NCBI GenBank assembly: GCA_002099365.1
Contig: MSED01000002.1
Location: forward strand, 2,046,001-2,110,000
Direction of reading: 5' to 3'
Origin: Phialophora verrucosa
Lineage: Eukaryota; Ascomycota; Eurotiomycetes; Chaetothyriales; Herpotrichiellaceae
DNA length: 64,000 nt
Both the position numbers and the translations under genes were made by a program. A model generated the notes under the pieces. That model was given only the letters and a program-made list of their open reading frames with translations. It searched no databases and was not told the origin of the DNA. This document shows positions 47,201 to 56,590 of this stretch, piece by piece. Within the stretch, counting starts at the first letter, position 1. Each line of letters begins with the position of its first letter.

Positions 47201-47391
47201 TAACGGCCATTCTCAATCTCTCGAGGCTGGTAGGCGTCTGCAGCGGCGGCCTTCTTGACCTTCTCCTTCTTTGCAGCGGCTTTGGAGGCATCGGGCGCAG
47301 CAGCGGGTGCGGTTTGTTTCTTGGACTGCTTTTCCTGGAATTTGGCAAGCTTTTCGGCCTTCTTACGCTCTTTCTCGACTGTAGGAGGCAT
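44299..47391 (-). CDS. VAS1: Valyl-tRNA synthetase
   Basis: A single frame of 1030 residues with no intron. A Lys/Ala-rich N-terminal extension (about residues 1-55) precedes the class I domain. PPPNVTGSLHMGHAL is the HIGH motif at about 93-107, AWVPGCDHAGIATQ begins the CP core, GRKMSKSLGNVIDP is the KMSKS loop at about 625, and TRPETMLGDTAIAVHPED is the editing-domain strand. A helical bundle and coiled C-terminal arm (KKREKSIEDAKSRADKSKK) follow. It charges tRNA-Val in the cytosol and, in fungi with one gene, usually also in mitochondria through an upstream start. Reading upstream in frame meets a stop after a few codons, so a mitochondrial form would need a spliced leader. Confidence 0.97.
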   Translation of the reverse strand: MPPTVEKERKKAEKLAKFQEKQSKKQTAPAAAPDASKAAAKKEKVKKAAAADAYQPREIENGRYEWWESKGFFKPQFTKEGKVKPEGKFVIPIPPPNVTGSLHMGHALTNALQDTMIRHARMKGKTTAWVPGCDHAGIATQSVVERMVYKTEGKTRHQLGREALLDRIWSWKDKYHSNITEQLKRLGGSMDWSREAFTMDEDRSLAVRKTFIDLFDEGIIYRADRLVNWCSALSTSLSNLEVDNKELKGRTKLKVPGYDKMIEFGVLTYFKYPIEKGDGSHKSSTSADRFKGYEFIEIATTRPETMLGDTAIAVHPEDKRYKHLVGKLAIHPFIADRKILIIADEEVEMDFGTGAVKITPAHDPNDFIKGKKHNLEFINILNDDGTLNANAGPFAGQKRFDARYGVINALKELDLYTKQEDNAMVIPMCQRSKDVIEPVLKPQWWMKMADMAKAADEAVLDGRIKIKPESESKRFHFWMQNIQDWCISRQLWWGHRAPAYFVELEDESSNEADSAYWVAAYDEGEARTKAEKKFPGKKFTLRWDEDVLDTWFSSGLWPFTTLGWPKETSDMRELYPTTMLETGWDILFFWVARMVMFGLKLTGDVPFTEVYCHSLIRDSEGRKMSKSLGNVIDPLDIIRGITLEGLHQTLYGGNIEASEIEKAKAYQKSAFPKGVEECGADALRFTLVNYTTGGGDIAFDVREIEAKRRFCNKIYQATNFALGRLGGDFTPDTTLTDNKPKSLAEKWILHRLNQATKLVNEAIEDREFSVAAGTLYQYWFTQLCDTFIENSKYILTPEAPEDERKSAQQTLYTALEGGLLLMHPIMPFITEALWQKLPRRRGDTTESIMIAKYPEFKQELDAPEEAGKYEFIMDISSGVRSLLAQYGFKEPGDVIIQTYSESAFRTASEEKTSIKSLGGKYAGEIEVLPPATDALPPAGCALQSINTDAAVYLKILGRIDVAEELKKREKSIEDAKSRADKSKKIMSGAGWEKANPETKRKEQEKLEDAESEVKRLEEAIKDLERLKLEG

Positions 47392-47616
47392 GATGGTCAG
47401 ATAGGAATCCTTTCAAGTGCAACAGCAACGACGTTGTGCGGGCAATAAGTGTATGTACGTTTATTGCGGAGTGAAAGATTGACTACGAGATCTGCTCGGC
47501 CTTATGAAATGCTTTCCCAGTCATACACCACTGATCATCTGGCGGTCCGGTACTCGTCTTCAAGTGAGTCATCTCTAGTCATATACTCCGATACGGGTAC
47601 GAGGGGAAGTCGTGCA

Positions 47617-47922
47617 TCAATGTGGTCCTTCAGTGTCATCATGCGTACTTTCTTTAGCAGTTTTCTCCTTGCCTGCTTCGCCCATCACAGTCTGACCCTT
47701 GTCATTGTTCTGGAGATCCGTTCCGGGCACGTTTTGGCCCATGGCATCTTTGGCCGCTGACCCTTTTGCGGTGGATGTGATGTCTGAGGACACGGGGGGA
47801 GGGGGGCCTGATGGAGAGCCAGTCGGCTCGCCAGCTTGAATACCTATTAGCAGGTCCCATGGAGCACAATTGGTCCGAGAAGCGCACATACTTATGTTAT
47901 GTGAGGCGGCATTGAGCGCCAT
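47617..47922 (-). CDS. Small hydrophilic protein of unknown function
   Basis: Two exons: 47922-47892 and 47843-47617, 85 residues. The 48-nt intron (GTATGT, CTAATAG) is stopless and a multiple of three, so retention would add 16 residues. The sequence starts MALNAASHNISIQAGEPTGS and is rich in Gly, Ser, Pro, Asp and Glu, ending TKESTHDD-like; it has no membrane segment or domain and is probably disordered. A longer in-frame start exists at 47967. No family was recognised. Confidence 0.55.
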   Translation of the reverse strand: MALNAASHNISMCASRTNCAPWDLLIGIQAGEPTGSPSGPPPPVSSDITSTAKGSAAKDAMGQNVPGTDLQNNDKGQTVMGEAGKEKTAKESTHDDTEGPH

Positions 47923-48256
47923 GTTGAAACGAGAAAGCCGTCTCCAAGCAGGAGGGCACCGAAGCAAAGGCCTGATAAGTATTTTGCTAGACTGCCTTTC
48001 GGCGAAGTTGTCGCCTTATGTTGCTGGACTAATGGTTTGAAGGAAGATTACAAAGAAGGGAATAGGACAGCAGTTCGACGACACCAGGGCTGTCTTGGTA
48101 TACAGTATTCAACATTCTGGGGGCTTTATGAGTCGAACTGTTCGGCGGAGAATTACTGGTGACGTACACAACAAGGAAGGTATCCCGACCTAGTGTTTCG
48201 CATGGCCCTCCAAAGGATCGAGAATCCCTTTCGCTCTAGGAAACATCCCATCTCAC
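47923..48256. other. Spacer between the small protein gene and DJ-1/PfpI gene
   Basis: 334 bp with no supported gene; it should hold the promoter of the small minus-strand gene and the 3' region of the DJ-1 homologue. Confidence 0.35.
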
Positions 48257-49021
48257 TCAAGAATCCCTCTTCAATATCTCAACGACCTTCTTGCCAAACT
48301 CCTGCGCATCCGGCGGATACCTTGCCGAAACATAATTGTATGCCTCATCCTCCACCACAAACGGCGTAAAGCTCAGGCTCCCCTGGAACTGCTCTGGCCG
48401 ATCCAACCTCTTCGTGACAATCTCCTGTACCGACGGCGTCCCGTGCCCGTACGTCTTATAGTAGTCGCCCAGAAGCAGTCGCGTAGCATGGTATATAAAC
48501 TGTTCGTGGAAGCCCTGCAGCGCAGTGGTCTTCACGTCCGCAAGCACGCTCTTCCCCTCCATGTCCCCGACTGTGTATTCCGACGCCGCAAGGACCTGCA
48601 CGCCGTGACAGATGGCGGCGATGCACTTCCTAGCAGGCTTCTTGGTCAGCGGGAAATACTCTGCAAGCAGCCGGTGGATTCTCTCCGCGTCGATGATCTG
48701 GCGGATCTTCTTGTCGTGACCCCCCGGGAGGACCACGCAGTCGTAGTCCCTCAGGCTGAACGACTCGTCCGTCCACGAACGTGGGTGTAGAAAAGCAGCC
48801 GTTTCAACGAGCTGCCCGTATGCTCGTTTGGCCGCCTTGGCCGCCCCAAGGAGAGCGCCAGTCCACCCCGTGAGCATTCTCGGATCGCAAACCGGCGCAT
48901 GGCCATGTTCGGTCGCAAATGTGACCTCAAAGCCTGCTTCGCTGAGGATCTTCCACGGAATTGCAGTTTCAGTGGGGTCGTTGCCATAGTCGGCCATGAG
49001 GAAGATGGCCGACGGTGCCAT
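48257..49021 (-). CDS. DJ-1/PfpI (class I glutamine amidotransferase-like) protein
   Basis: An intronless frame of 254 codons. The N-terminus APSAIFLMADYGNDPTETAIPW is the first strand and Glu region; ATEHGHAPVCD, VVLPGGHDKK and AAICHGVQVLAAS follow, the last carrying the nucleophile-elbow Cys and His. The Cys in an AICHG turn defines the DJ-1/PfpI/ThiJ group, with roles ranging from glyoxalase III to protease and chaperone activity. Length and the C-terminal YVSARYPPDAQEFGKKV match the fungal subgroup whose function is unknown. It is probably cytosolic. Confidence 0.92.
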   Translation of the reverse strand: MAPSAIFLMADYGNDPTETAIPWKILSEAGFEVTFATEHGHAPVCDPRMLTGWTGALLGAAKAAKRAYGQLVETAAFLHPRSWTDESFSLRDYDCVVLPGGHDKKIRQIIDAERIHRLLAEYFPLTKKPARKCIAAICHGVQVLAASEYTVGDMEGKSVLADVKTTALQGFHEQFIYHATRLLLGDYYKTYGHGTPSVQEIVTKRLDRPEQFQGSLSFTPFVVEDEAYNYVSARYPPDAQEFGKKVVEILKRDS

Positions 49022-49784
49022 AGTTCGGCTCGCTAGTCGCAGTGTCGTGGTACGCCTGCGAGGTTTTCAAGGTTGTGGCTTCTCAATAACGCCAAGGATG
49101 AAAGTGATTTCCCATCGCAGGTGAGTGTGGTTGGATCTCGTGTCTGTGCATCGCATTTAAAAGAAGTCTGGGCGAATTACAGGACCTACTTCTTAAAACA
49201 GCGATTGTGAGGTCGCGTCTGTTTCTATTGCTGCCCGGGGCGCGAGGCACAGCATGGAGTACATCTGATAGAAGCATTCTCCGTAACGGCCGATAGCACT
49301 ACACTATGTACGTTGAAGTCGTACGTACAGAATCAAGCGCCTCCAACTGCTGATTCTTTCGCGCCTGGCCACTACATCCGAACCGGCGCACAACCTATGT
49401 ACCATGTGAATTACACCCAGTCTACGAAGCAACCCCTGCAGGACCGGCACAGGTTCCAGTTCAACAGGGACAGAGCAGGCAGGGGGGTCTTTCGATACAT
49501 GGATATCCCGACGCAGCAAGCTACGGCCGAAGTGGTACGGAAGATGCTAAAACCCAGGAGCATGGCGTATTGGTGCGGAGCCAAGAACACATCAATCCTC
49601 GAGGATGGCAGGACAGCGACCACAAAATGCTTAACATGGCTATTGCCCGTCGAAGTAATCCAAGATGTGATCCTCATCTCCATCCTCAAGGCCTGACGGG
49701 AGCATTCGCTTGCTAAGCTTGCTAAGCCTGCTAAGCCAAGCTACGGTACACACGTCCTCATCACTTTCCTAATAGCCCAGAATC
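49022..49784. other. Upstream region with short tandem words
   Basis: A run of GCTTGCTAA, GCTTGCTAA, GCCTGCTAA-type units lies at about 49709-49737, just before the EthD relic. A 127-codon plus-strand frame (49313-49696) lacks any family resemblance. Confidence 0.45.
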
Positions 49785-50553
49785 ATGTCGGACACCAACC
49801 TCGTGCGCATCACAATCCTCATCCGCAAGCAAGACCACATCAGCCATGAAGAGTTCTTCAAATAGTAAATGCAGCATGGTCCGTATTCAGATTCCTCACC
49901 GAGACTGTCCACGTGCATCTCATAACCAAGGAAGTCCCGCCTCGCCTCGCCTTGCCAGGCCTCGTCTCGGCTCGTGTATCCTTGATCGCCAACACTAGAT
50001 GCGTACGCCACTGACATGCGCATCCCAAAGCCGTCTAACCGTCTCATCTTGTCTTGATCCTTCGGTCCAATGTGACAAACGCAGCTGGACCACCGACCAC
50101 CCCAAAAATCTGGCTCTCCGTGCCCACCGTCCACGAGAAGATGGTCAATACTCGCAATTCCACGACGATGACGGCCTCCGCGCCCAACCTGGCCGACCAC
50201 CTCCCCTTCGCATAGTACGATGGCGCGGCCGAGATGTGGACAAAAAGCTACGATGATCTCATGGAGGTAAAGTGTCCCCGTCCGTCGAGGGGTGTGTGAT
50301 GAAGTCTTCACGTTCGCATCTACATCTGCATCTGCATGCAGTGAGCCGGGGCTGATTTGGGTTGAGTTGAGTGCGGATCCAGCCCCGAGACAAGTTAGCT
50401 GACTGGCGTGTGCCTGGGTGTTAGGTCTTCACCAACGACGAGTATACCCGCGTTGTGGTGCCGGATGAGCAGACGGTCCCGAAACGCGACGAGGCAGCGA
50501 TGATGATCGGATGCGAGGTTCCCAGGTGGTTTGAGGGGACGGAGGTGGTGTAG
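49785..50553 (+). pseudogene. Decayed EthD-domain protein gene
   Basis: Three exon-like pieces: 49785-49864 (MSDTNLVRITILIRKQDHIS, then HEEFFKY), 50085-50266 (YWTTDHPKNL, then VPTVHEKMV in another frame, then QYSQFHDDD, then YDGAAEMWTKSYDDLME), and 50425-50553 (VFTNDEYTRVVVPDEQTVP). Introns have GTAAAT and GTAAAG donors and CAG and TAG acceptors. Exon 2 cannot be read in one frame, and an in-frame TAG at 50213-50215 precedes YDGAAEMW. EthD-domain proteins are dimeric alpha/beta-barrel proteins often linked to aromatic or polyketide-derived compounds. The order and spacing of motifs are right, so this is a recent pseudogene or a gene spoiled by sequence errors. Confidence 0.7.
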
Positions 50554-50748
50554 AGGTGAATACTGGGCTGAAGTAGCGGGATGAGATGGAGATTGGCACC
50601 AGGATCCTTTCTGTCCCGGAATGTGGATGTGATGTGGATGTGTGCCATGTTTGGGCACAGTTGCAGACCGGAGCGCGTAACAGATTCTTGGAAAGGAGGA
50701 AGTATGCAGACGAGTCGCGTTGGCTTGGTCCTTCTATTGCATCCTCGC

Positions 50749-52248
50749 TCACGCAACTACGCTCTCGATGACCCCAAACGGCCCGGCCACTGGGCTCCAG
50801 ACCTTGATGACCCTGAGCCCAACGCTCTCCAGCAATGCTCTCCACTGTTTCTCCGTCCGCTGCATGGAACAGAATGTGGTTCGGCTGATGTCAGCCAAGC
50901 TCTCGAAGCCACTGCACCCCGTGGCGGGGAGGACGGTTTCGCAGACCAAGAGCCTCGACGTGCCGGGAGTCATGGCGGACATCTGGTTCTTGAGGATGTC
51001 GCGGCATTTGCTGTCGGGGAAATCGTGCAGGACGCGGCGCATGAAGTATATGCCGGCTCCTGTGTGGGTGCAACAAAGCGACGCATAAAGTTAGAATCAG
51101 GCTAGGGTCAGGCAGTAGAAGTGCTGTGTAAAAGCACGGCTTTCCTCCGCCGAGAGTAAAGACGTTGGAATGGACGTACCTTTGACGGGCTGCTCCGTGA
51201 AGAAGTCATAGTCCATGACCTCAAACGCCGGCTTCTTTGCCCTCGCCTCGGCGGTGATTTTGCCAAGGTCCTGCACTATAAATCGTCCCTTGAGGGCCGG
51301 GTTCGATTCCATGGCTTTCTCCGTCACCTGGCCGATCCCCCCGCCGACGTCGACCATCACCACGCCTCCCTGGCCCGCGGCTGCTCCGGCAGCCTCGAGG
51401 ATAGGCGCCGGAATCGGGCTTGCAAGGATGCCCCCGGCCCCTTTCATAGCAGAGTTGAAGCGGACAAGTCGTGCTGGGTCGTTGCGAAGGTAGGCGAAGA
51501 AATCTGTGCCGGTGGCGTAATGGGACAGGGTGTTTTCAGGCTGCTCCGGGTTCTTGTACTCGAGCGACTTGAGATAGGCTGGCATCTTTCCGATACAGCC
51601 CCAGCTGCTGTCGAAGCTGAGAGATTTCATCCGTTAGTGGCAAGACCGGGCGGACGGTAACGATCAGAACTCACATGTGCTTATTCAGGTCTGCGATCGA
51701 GGTCGTGGTCAGTGCTTGCGAGACAGGTGTGTGAGCGTAGGTCTGCTCCCCAAGCTCGGCGACGATATTGAATCCCGTCAAGACTCGCATGAGGCGTGCT
51801 GGATAGTCGAATTAGTCGATAAGGCTGGAGGAAGAGCTCATTGTTCATTCGAGGGATTCTCGCACCTATCAACGTCTCTTCCGCTCCGGTTTTCTGGGAT
51901 AGCTCAGCCGCTGTCGTGGAGTCTCCCAGATGGTTAAACAGATCCAGCTCCAATGCCGTGCGTACGACTGCGTTTAGCCACGGCTGGAGAGAAGCCATCC
52001 GTCAGAGCCTCGTCCGGTTCAACAGTCTTGGTGCTCACCTGGAAAGCGATCAAGGTCGCCTGCTGTTGCGGAACGACAGTCTCGCTCGCAAGTTTGGTCG
52101 CGGCTTTCCATATCTGCTGGCGTGCCTGGTCGACTCTTGGCTTCTTCGCTCGCTCTTCTGGCGTCAACGACACATAGGCTTCAATCGAGGCATTGATTGA
52201 GTCTCGGAGGGAGAGAAGGCTCTTAAAGTCTTCCGCAGGCGCCGCCAT
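50749..52248 (-). CDS. Family 2 O-methyltransferase, SAM-dependent
   Basis: Five exons: 52248-52039, 51983-51866, 51798-51675, 51616-51180 and 51059-50749, 399 residues with consistent phase. The N-terminal dimerisation region (IAFQPWLNAVVRTALELDLF) precedes VVMVDVGGGIGQV (SAM motif I), FIVQDLGKI, YDFFTEQPVKG, and AGIYFMRRVLHDFPD with the catalytic His. The C-terminus LLVCETVLPATG and VIKVWSPVAG follow plant-type and sterigmatocystin-like O-methyltransferases (PF00891). It should methylate a phenolic hydroxyl. Beside a decayed EthD gene, it may be a leftover of an aromatic pathway. Confidence 0.93.
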
Positions 52249-53687
52249 TGATCAAACCAAGTCCGTGCTCACCAGCGCGGAGGTCTTTACGGTCGCGGAT
52301 TGGAAATTTTGTCCCTCGTGGGATGAACAAGGGGAAGAAGTTGACCATTCAGGCTCCATGCACTGGACGTTCGACACGATTTATTGCTCGACACAAAGTG
52401 CCGTGAGGCTGAGCCTCCACTTCGAAGGATTTCGAGCCTATCGAGATTGACCTGTTCAGGAGGTGGGTTCTAGCCTGGCACGGCTCGTGTCGACCTGCAT
52501 TGAGCATAGTACCTACCGGATTCATGCGTGATGAGACCTACCGCAGGATAAAAGGAAGCATAAGGTCTCGTTAATGCTGACGCGCCGCCACCAGACCCTT
52601 AGGGGGCTGCTTCTGGCCGAATCTAAATTCCTTTCCACGTGGGTGACATTTCAGGCAGATCCGATAGCCATCTCTCCCTGACGTGATCGAAGGCTTGTAA
52701 ATGGCCCTCTTGTCAGAATACCCTCTGGACCTCGTCCAGATGCGCTCCGTGATGGTGGTAACCCCAGCAGACCGAATGTACCTACACGTACGGTAGTAAA
52801 GCAGAGTCAGCAGCCACACTTGAAACCTCCCAGGCTACTCGCCAACTTCTGCCCAGCATAAGACGACGGCCCTAACTTGGCAATCGAACTTTCCGCCCCC
52901 GAATCCGTCGTGCTTCACTGCCAACCTATCAGAGCGGATTCCTTGTTAGCCGTATATGACAACGGATCACGCCCAACTGGTGAGAGATGTGCTCGACCGT
53001 ATCAATCTCCCCGCCAGATGCGCAGAACGTTCGAATTTGCATACGAGACAAGTGCCAGATAAGCAGCAAGCTGGAATGGCTGTGTGACGGCTACCGAACA
53101 GGGAACGCATTAAGCGATTTTACCGTGTAAAGTACACTCTGCGATACTTTCCCTGGGACGAAGTGTTTATCATCACGGGAAAAGAGCACACATTTCGGCG
53201 ACAAAAAGCGGTAGCAGCAGTGTGAGGTACTGTAGGAGTAGGAGCAATGAATTCCATCACGCCAGCCACAGTGCCGATAATCTCCCATGATGATTTCGTT
53301 TTCAGGGCGGGATCTCATAGCAGAGCAAGTAACTGAGGGCACAAACAAATGAACATGCCAGACTGAGTCGAGTACATGGCCCGACTCTCTTCCCATCTCC
53401 GTGCCACCGCACGCTGCATCTTGTAGCGTTTGTACGTGCTTAGTCGACAGCATACCACCATATCCTCGTCACGGCCGCTCCACGACCTGTCATTACACTT
53501 CGTATTCCTTTTGTCGAATGACCATTAAGATGGAATGGCTCCCCTGGCGGGCGCCTGCATCCAGACCAGCGTCTGTGTTCGACCTCAATCCGAGGCCTGG
53601 CTTGTCCTCGTGGCATTCATTCATCTTGCGTGGTTCATACGACCCTGCTCAGTGGCCAATGTCTGTGTTTCGAGATCTCGAAGACGT
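52249..53687. other. Intergenic, OMT promoter and CK2 downstream region
   Basis: 1.4 kb without a recognisable gene. It contains the OMT promoter at the left and the CK2 alpha 3' region at the right. No domain or repeat was noted. Confidence 0.45.
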
Positions 53688-54868
53688 TCAAGAAACATGG
53701 TTCTGCGAATTCTGCTGCTGAGCGGCTTGCGTCCTCACCGGTGCGAAGTAAGGATGGGCCATGGCTTCTTGAGCAGTCAGACGTTCCTATAGCTCAAGTC
53801 AGCTCACACCACCAGCAGCCGCGAAGGGGCCCTCGGGAACGCACCTGGTGGTCATATCTCAACAGTTTATCGAGAAAATCAATAGCCTCAGGGCTCACGA
53901 AGCGCTGATTGTCGGCATTGACAAAGCTCTGCCATGGCTTCTTCGGAAACCTGCTTAGTATATCGTCGTACTGCGCGTCCAGTTCAATGTCATAGCGATC
54001 AAGGTACTCGAACAGATCATCTGTGCCGAGGACTTTGGCGATCTTTACCAATTGATCCGAGTTGGAATTGCCATGGAAGAAGGGCTCTTTGCGGAAGATC
54101 ATTGAGGCAAACATGGCGCCCAGGGACCACATATCGAGAGAGTAGTCGTACTCCTGATAGTCGACTAGGAGCTCGGGGCCCTTAAAGTAGCGGGACGCGA
54201 CGCGGACGTTGTACTCTGTACCAGAATGGTAGAATTCAGCGAGACCCCAATCGATTAGTCGAAGCTGTCAATGAGTCAACACCAGGTATAACTACCTTGC
54301 CACGTCAGTTCTCCTGCGTACCTTTCTCTTCGCATGGTCGATCATAACGTTATGCGGTTTGACGTCTCGATGCATGATCCCTTTGGAATGGCAGAAATCC
54401 AGGGCCTTGAGCAGCTCGAAGATATAGTAGCGCACGTCGTAGTCAACGAAGCGCGGATACAGGGTCCTGAAATCGGTGTTGTCGACGTTCTCGAAAACGA
54501 GCGAAGGAGTCTTGCTCTGGCTGTCTCGCACCACATCCAACAGGGCCACAATATTCGGACCTCCGGAAAGGTTCTGTAAGATCTTGATTTCACGCTTTAT
54601 CTTCTTCTTCTTGACAGGCTTCAAGACCTTGATGACGCATTTCTGGTAGTTGACGATGTTGATGCCCTCGAAGACTTCAGAATACTTTCCTCTCCCTGTA
54701 GGCATGTCAGCAGCTGCTCCCCGCCTCATGGTTTGTGCGATTGGTGGCCTCACCGATCTTTCGGACGATTTCGTAGTTTTCCAGAACGCCCCATGAGATG
54801 GCGACAGAGTCGTAGTCCCAATAGGACCGCGGCATGTTGGCGTTGACATCGGCGTAGACTCGCGCCAT
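53688..54868 (-). CDS. cka1: Casein kinase II catalytic subunit alpha
   Basis: Four exons: 54868-54754, 54695-54322, 54264-53845 and 53786-53688, 335 residues. The start MARVYADVNANMPRSYWDYD is the CK2 N-terminal arm. GRGKYSEVFEGI is the glycine loop (residue 39 on), then the basic cluster KPVKKKKIKREIKIL, HRDVKPHNVMIDH, DWGLAEFYH (DWG in place of DFG) and RVASRYFKGPELL. These are CK2-specific variants. The introns have GTGAGG, GTACGC and GTGCGT donors. CK2 phosphorylates acidic Ser/Thr sites in nucleus and cytoplasm and is essential. It is divergent from RPP1. Confidence 0.97.
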
Positions 54869-55370
54869 GGCTGCGGGTGCGGCGTTCTGATGGCTGGGGG
54901 ATGGCGATGTATCATGCGATTGTGGGCGCGGCGCAGGCAGCGGGTAGCAAGGCCGGATAGCACGACAACCGAAAGAGCGCTCCCGCAGAAGACTGTCGTG
55001 TCAGGCGAGCGGTGGATTAATAGTGCGAGACAGGAACAGTGGGAATTGCAACAGACGCAGGAATCGCATGGAGTTGAGCCCGGCAGGGCAGATGCAAGAT
55101 GCGATGTTAATGTGGGAGCCTTTGCGATCTGCGTGGGGATCCAAGTCCTCCGGATTCAATTTCCGACGCTCCGGGAAGCCGAGAGAGCTCGCATCGACTT
55201 TTGTTTGAGTCGAAACCGCAGTTGTGGTCAACGGCAATAGCTCGTACACTTATTCTGCTATTCTATTGATGCTTATGCCAGCTCAGAACCCTCCAGCAAC
55301 TACCTGAGCTCCATCATGCTGACTGTCTCTGGCATCGACTTGGCGCAAAGTTGCGTCCCCTACCGACAAG
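54869..55370. promoter_or_regulatory. Bidirectional promoter of CK2 alpha and RPP1
   Basis: 502 bp separate the two divergent starts. No certain TATA or CCAAT box was identified; the sequence is moderately GC-rich and includes no supported gene. Confidence 0.4.
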
Positions 55371-56408
55371 ATGCCATTCCATGATCTGAACCTGCCCTAC
55401 ACGACCAACCATGCAGACCTCTCGCACACCTTGGCCTTCCACGCCGAGTTAGGCTATTCAATTGTCGCCATCTCCCTAGCCGTGACAGGGAAACTCCCTC
55501 CTACGCCTCAAGAGATCCCTCTCTCAGTCCTTACAATCCCCAAGACCATCATGAAAGTCCTTACACGACTCACACTAACCATCTCCGACGCAACCCAAAA
55601 CCACCGCCTCACGCAGTTCTCCCCTGCTTACAATCTGCTGGCCTTGCGCCCAACCACGGAAAAGGCGCTCCAACTCTGCTGCACGTCGCTCGAGTGCGAT
55701 CTGATCTCGCTAGATCTATCTCAACGTCTGACCCACAACATAAAATTCAAGACCGTTTCGTCCGCTTTGCAGCGCGGCATCCGTTTTGAGATATGTTATG
55801 CTCCCGCCATACAGGCTTCTGGAAATAGTGAGGCGAGGAGGAACCTGATCAGCGGAGCAACTCAGCTCATCAGAGCCACGAGAGGGAGAGGGATTATCTT
55901 GAGCAGTGAGGCGAGGAATGCGCTGGGCCTAAGGGGGGGGCATGACGTGATTAATCTTGCGCAGATATGGGGCCTGGGTCAGGAGAGAGGAAAGGAAGCG
56001 CTCTGTGAGGAAGCCGACAAAGTTGTGCGGTTGGCAGCCATGAAGAGGACAAGCTTTAGAGGGATCATAGACGTTATCGATGGCGGCGGACACGCGACCG
56101 AGAAAGGGAAAGACACCAAGGTGGAAGAGGTCATCAACACCGGGGTGAAGCGAAAGGCATCCGCAACCTCTTCGGCGGCCACCACGTCTCAGAAAGATCA
56201 AAGCGTTTCCGAGGAGAAGCCACTCTCCAAGCGAGAAATGAAGAAAAGAGCGAAAAGGGCGAGAATGGAAGCAGGAGCCGGAAACGATCATGGGAGTAAG
56301 ACAGGGCCCGACTACGCCGGTGCTGATACAGCCCGCGTCCAGGATACCTCTGCGTTGCATTTTTCTATCAAGCATGACACACCCGCGAAAGGTGGCCAAC
56401 AACAATAG
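55371..56408 (+). CDS. rpp1: RNase P/MRP protein subunit Rpp1 (Rpp30)
   Basis: A single frame of 345 residues. The start MPFHDLNLPY matches the family N-terminus (M-DLN-P pattern). The TIM-barrel-like core includes YNLLALRPTTEKALQ, CDLISLDLSQRL, INFK-like ALQRGIRFEICYAPAI and RGIILSSEARNALGLRGGHDV, which are conserved in Rpp30. After about residue 250 the tail is Lys-, Glu- and Ser-rich (KRKASATSS, KREMKKRAKRARME), a likely nuclear or nucleolar signal. It helps process the 5' end of tRNA and rRNA precursors. Confidence 0.94.
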   Translation: MPFHDLNLPYTTNHADLSHTLAFHAELGYSIVAISLAVTGKLPPTPQEIPLSVLTIPKTIMKVLTRLTLTISDATQNHRLTQFSPAYNLLALRPTTEKALQLCCTSLECDLISLDLSQRLTHNIKFKTVSSALQRGIRFEICYAPAIQASGNSEARRNLISGATQLIRATRGRGIILSSEARNALGLRGGHDVINLAQIWGLGQERGKEALCEEADKVVRLAAMKRTSFRGIIDVIDGGGHATEKGKDTKVEEVINTGVKRKASATSSAATTSQKDQSVSEEKPLSKREMKKRAKRARMEAGAGNDHGSKTGPDYAGADTARVQDTSALHFSIKHDTPAKGGQQQ

Positions 56409-56590
56409 CCGGTGTGCTCCAGAACCTGTTCGGATTCGAGCTCCGCAATTGTCCAATATACAAGAAATGAATAGGGGAAAAATATGCTACTCGTGTTCCG
56501 AGAGTAGGTGGTCTCATCCATCGCTTCGCCTCATTTCCAACAGGGGTATAAATATGTCGTCTGTAGATGTTGCATGGATTTTGGTTTCGT

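Noticed and set aside
49313..49696. 127-codon plus-strand frame between the DJ-1 gene and the EthD relic
   Set aside because: No family resemblance and nearly equal open length on the opposite strand.
50213..50215. Reading the TAG in the EthD relic as a recoded codon
   Set aside because: The exon also shows frame changes, which recoding would not explain; pseudogene or indel errors fit better.
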